A DNA stretch of 64,000 nucleotides from CAVTWH01 sp963850915 (GTDB lineage Bacteria; Actinomycetota; Actinomycetes; Mycobacteriales; Micromonosporaceae), in contig CAWKND010000004.1 of the NCBI GenBank assembly GCA_963850915.1, positions 124,001 through 188,000 on the forward strand, in the 5' to 3' direction. Both the position numbers and the translations under genes were made by a program. Positions 62,136 through 64,000 of the stretch are shown here, in pieces. Each line of letters begins with the position of its first letter. Position 1 is the first letter of the stretch. The notes beneath the pieces were generated by a model. That model had not been told where the DNA came from, ran no database searches, and worked only from the letters and a program-made list of their open reading frames with translations.

Positions 62136-62218
62136 CCGCGGGCACCTCGTGACGGCGGGCACCCATGACGGCGGGCACCCATGACGGCGGGCACCCATGA
62201 CGGCGGCGTAACTCGTGA
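62132..62218 (+). repeat. 16-bp tandem repeat that copies start codons
   Basis: Six RTGACSGCGGGC words begin at 62132, 62149, 62165, 62181, 62197 and 62215, between the end of one gene and the start of the next. The first ATG overlaps the upstream stop (ATGA); only the last opens the downstream frame. Confidence 0.85.
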
Positions 62219-62754
62219 CGGCGGGCAAGCAGGACGACGCGGACTTCGGGCCGCGACCGCCTGGCCGGGCAGGTGCCGAGATCGGTTCCCGGCGGGCGCT
62301 GCTGATTGTCGTCATCGTCGGGCTGGTCGCGGTCACCGCACTGGTGATCGTGCTGCACGCCCGGCACAAGCCGGCCAGCTGCGCCGCGCCCGCCTCGGTC
62401 GCCTGCGACTTCGCCGGGGACTTCACGATCACCGGGTACCGGCTGACCCGGCAGACCGTCAGCGGCAGTCGCGCCGAGGTGAACTCGTACTATGTCGGCC
62501 CTCCGACCAGCGACTACCTGGCGCTGATCGCGGCTCCCGGGCTCACTCTGGCGCCGCCGAACGTGCCGGGCGGTACCGCCAACGCCCCGGTGATCGGGGT
62601 GGGTAGCTCGACCGACGCGCGCTACGCCCCGTGCACGGTCTTCGTCTACCAGGTCCACCCGCCCGGCCAACGCGGCTTCGCCAGCGACGCGGACAGCGGC
62701 CAGATCCAAGCCGGCAAGCTGGCCATGCTCCGCGTCGGCATCGCCTGCGCCTGA
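62215..62754 (+). CDS. Single-span membrane protein with exported Cys-containing domain
   Basis: 179 residues. Short cytoplasmic part, one helix (ALLIVVIVGLVAVTALVIVLHA, about 28-50) and an exported beta-rich domain with Cys pairs (SCAAPASVACDF; YAPCTVF...IACA). Not recognised. GTG 62215 is the last of a series of duplicated start-like words; no separate ribosome site is seen. Probably belongs to the preceding operon. Confidence 0.7.
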   Translation: MTAGKQDDADFGPRPPGRAGAEIGSRRALLIVVIVGLVAVTALVIVLHARHKPASCAAPASVACDFAGDFTITGYRLTRQTVSGSRAEVNSYYVGPPTSDYLALIAAPGLTLAPPNVPGGTANAPVIGVGSSTDARYAPCTVFVYQVHPPGQRGFASDADSGQIQAGKLAMLRVGIACA

Positions 62755-62764
62755 CCGCGCGGCG

Positions 62765-62820
62765 GATCTTGCGCGTAGCGGTCCTATCGGGCCGCTCGTA
62801 GGCCCGCTACGCGCAAGATC
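62765..62820. repeat. REP-like inverted repeat, copy 3
   Basis: Arms 62765-62786 and 62799-62820 (22 nt, one mismatch) around a 12-nt loop, 10 bp after the stop of the preceding gene. Same family as the copies at 27663 and 27890. Confidence 0.85.
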
Positions 62821-62982
62821 GCGGGCTGGAGCCGCCCGGAGCCGCCTGGAGCCGCCAGGTGACCGCGCCCGGCCCGCTGTTTGGCCGCCGGCGGCGGGGT
62901 GGATTTGGGATGGTGGACGGGTACGGGGCGTCCTGCCCGAGTCTGTCCACATCGCGGGGTGCCGTGGCCGAGCGGGGGTGCC

Positions 62983-64000
62983 GTGGGTGATCAACGCGGT
63001 GCACTCCTGGTCGACGCGCCCGACCCGGGCCCGGCCGACCAGCCGACCGGTCGCGGCGCCCGGCTGGTGCGTGGGCTGGCCAGCCTCGACCTGCTGGCCG
63101 GGGCGCTCTACCTGCTGCTGGCCGGCTGGCTGACGTCCGGGCTGTGGAGCCATCCGGGGCAGCGTTCGTGGGTGTACGTGAAGGGCTCCGACGAGTTCCT
63201 GGCGGAGTGGCAGCTGGCCAACGCCGCGCACGCGCTCACCCACCTGAGCAACCCGTTCTTCTCGACCGCGCTCAACGCCCCGGACGGGGTGAACCTGGCC
63301 GCCAACGCCAACCTGCTCGGCCTGGCCATCCCGGTCGCGCCGGTGACCCTGCTCTTCGGCCCGGCGGTGGCGTACGCCGTCCTCGCAGTGGCCAGCCTCG
63401 CGCTGACCGGGTACGCCTGGTACTGGGTACTGTCCCGGCCGCTGCAGTTGCGTCGTGGCGCCGCCCTGGTCGGTGGCCTGCTCGGCGGCTTCAGCCCGCT
63501 GATGGTCATCGAGACCGGCGGGCACCAGCATGTGACCGCCGAGTTCCTGATCCCGTTGATCGCCTGGCGACTGCTGGCCCTGGCCCGGAGCAGCCGGCTG
63601 CTGCGGGATGGCGCGATTCTCGGCCTGCTGATCGCCTGGCAACTGCTGATCGGCGAGGAGGTACTGCTGATCGGCGCCATCGGGCTCGGGCTCTTCCTGG
63701 TCGCGTACGCCGTCCAGCGCCCGGCCGAGGCTCGCCGATCGGTGTCCCGGATGGCCCGGGGCGTACTCGTCGCGGCACTGGTCACCGCGGTGGTGGCGGC
63801 CGTACCGCTCGGGTACCAGTTCGCCGGCCGGCAGCGCTTCGCCGGTAACCCGATCGACCCGCAGGCGTTCCCGGCGGACCCGTCCAACTACCTCTACCTG
63901 CCCGACCGGCTGCCGGAGTGGCTGCATGTCGACCAGTGGCTGGCTGGCTGGGCGATGCCGGCGCCGCTGTTGGGGCTGCCGATCCTGCTGATCCTGGTGG
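62983..64000 (+). CDS. Large multi-pass membrane protein, GT-C glycosyltransferase-like (3' end outside window)
   Basis: GTG 62983 opens a frame that remains open to the window edge (339 residues visible). First membrane helix LLAGALYLLLAGWLTSGLW at about 45-63, then an exported loop with QRSWVYVKGSDEFLAEWQLANAAH, in which the Asp-Glu pair after the first helix fits the catalytic acidic residue of GT-C transferases, followed by at least seven more helices. NPFFSTALNAPDGVNLAANANLL is typical of actinobacterial GT-C-like membrane proteins using a polyprenyl donor. Substrate unknown. Confidence 0.75.
   Translation, partial: MGDQRGALLVDAPDPGPADQPTGRGARLVRGLASLDLLAGALYLLLAGWLTSGLWSHPGQRSWVYVKGSDEFLAEWQLANAAHALTHLSNPFFSTALNAPDGVNLAANANLLGLAIPVAPVTLLFGPAVAYAVLAVASLALTGYAWYWVLSRPLQLRRGAALVGGLLGGFSPLMVIETGGHQHVTAEFLIPLIAWRLLALARSSRLLRDGAILGLLIAWQLLIGEEVLLIGAIGLGLFLVAYAVQRPAEARRSVSRMARGVLVAALVTAVVAAVPLGYQFAGRQRFAGNPIDPQAFPADPSNYLYLPDRLPEWLHVDQWLAGWAMPAPLLGLPILLILV

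Overview
The window is a 64 kb stretch of very GC-rich DNA from an actinobacterium. Gene order and content (mfd, foldase-like lipoprotein, mazG, eno, ftsB, DUF501, ppx; NADP-type icd; actinobacterial mdh and ppc; a SARP regulator) fit the Actinomycetia. The MoxR-DUF4129-DUF58 block, GTG starts, TANNNT boxes directly in front of start codons and the extreme use of GTAC suggest the Micromonosporaceae or a close relative; the genus cannot be fixed from the sequence. No rRNA, tRNA, CRISPR array or complete insertion sequence was seen.

Layout. 1-3084: peptide ABC transporter operon read leftward (oppA, oppB, start of oppC). 3487-13728: central metabolism and housekeeping (PQQ-repeat membrane protein, mdh, ung, icd, an S51-peptidase/CysRS-tail fusion, an alpha/beta hydrolase). 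13748-15347: a lone glycosyltransferase and a PemK/MazF-type toxin-antitoxin pair. 15389-23714: a tightly overlapping leftward polysaccharide operon (co-polymerase/kinase, O-antigen-ligase-like polymerase, sugar-kinase-like phosphotransferase, flippase, methyltransferase, GH26 hydrolase). 23868-26488: sulfite-exporter-like permease and an APS kinase fused to a degenerate sulfurylase domain. 26597-33937: AbiEi/endonuclease-like protein, ppc and two membrane proteins. 34138-38997: SARP regulator diverging from a 24-codon gene, a cytochrome P450 and a broken MFS exporter. 39228-53434: the conserved mfd-mazG-eno-ftsB-ppx region. 53560-55357: PadR/HAAS regulatory pair. 55458-62754: small hypothetical genes, dienelactone hydrolase, family-5 uracil-DNA glycosylase and the MoxR/DUF58 membrane operon. 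62983-64000: start of a large multi-pass membrane protein.

The most interesting locus is 37276-38997. A 24-residue peptide with a perfect Shine-Dalgarno ends in the alternating aromatic pattern W-I-F-R-Y-V-G. It is followed by a strong hairpin, then a P450 whose stop overlaps the start of a decayed MFS exporter; a SARP regulator lies divergently upstream. This is the architecture of P450-crosslinked RiPP clusters (biarylitides, atropopeptides, cihunamides), with a core pattern I do not recognise from those families.

Two genome-wide habits stand out. Many genes begin 6-7 nt after a TAGGCT/TACGCT-like -10 box, implying leaderless transcripts. Short direct repeats of 9-18 bp are frequent, and at two operon junctions they have copied the overlapping stop/start codons. 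Several genes (PQQ protein, flippase, polysaccharide co-polymerase, APS kinase) need single-base corrections to give full-length products; these may be sequence errors or real lesions and are flagged individually.
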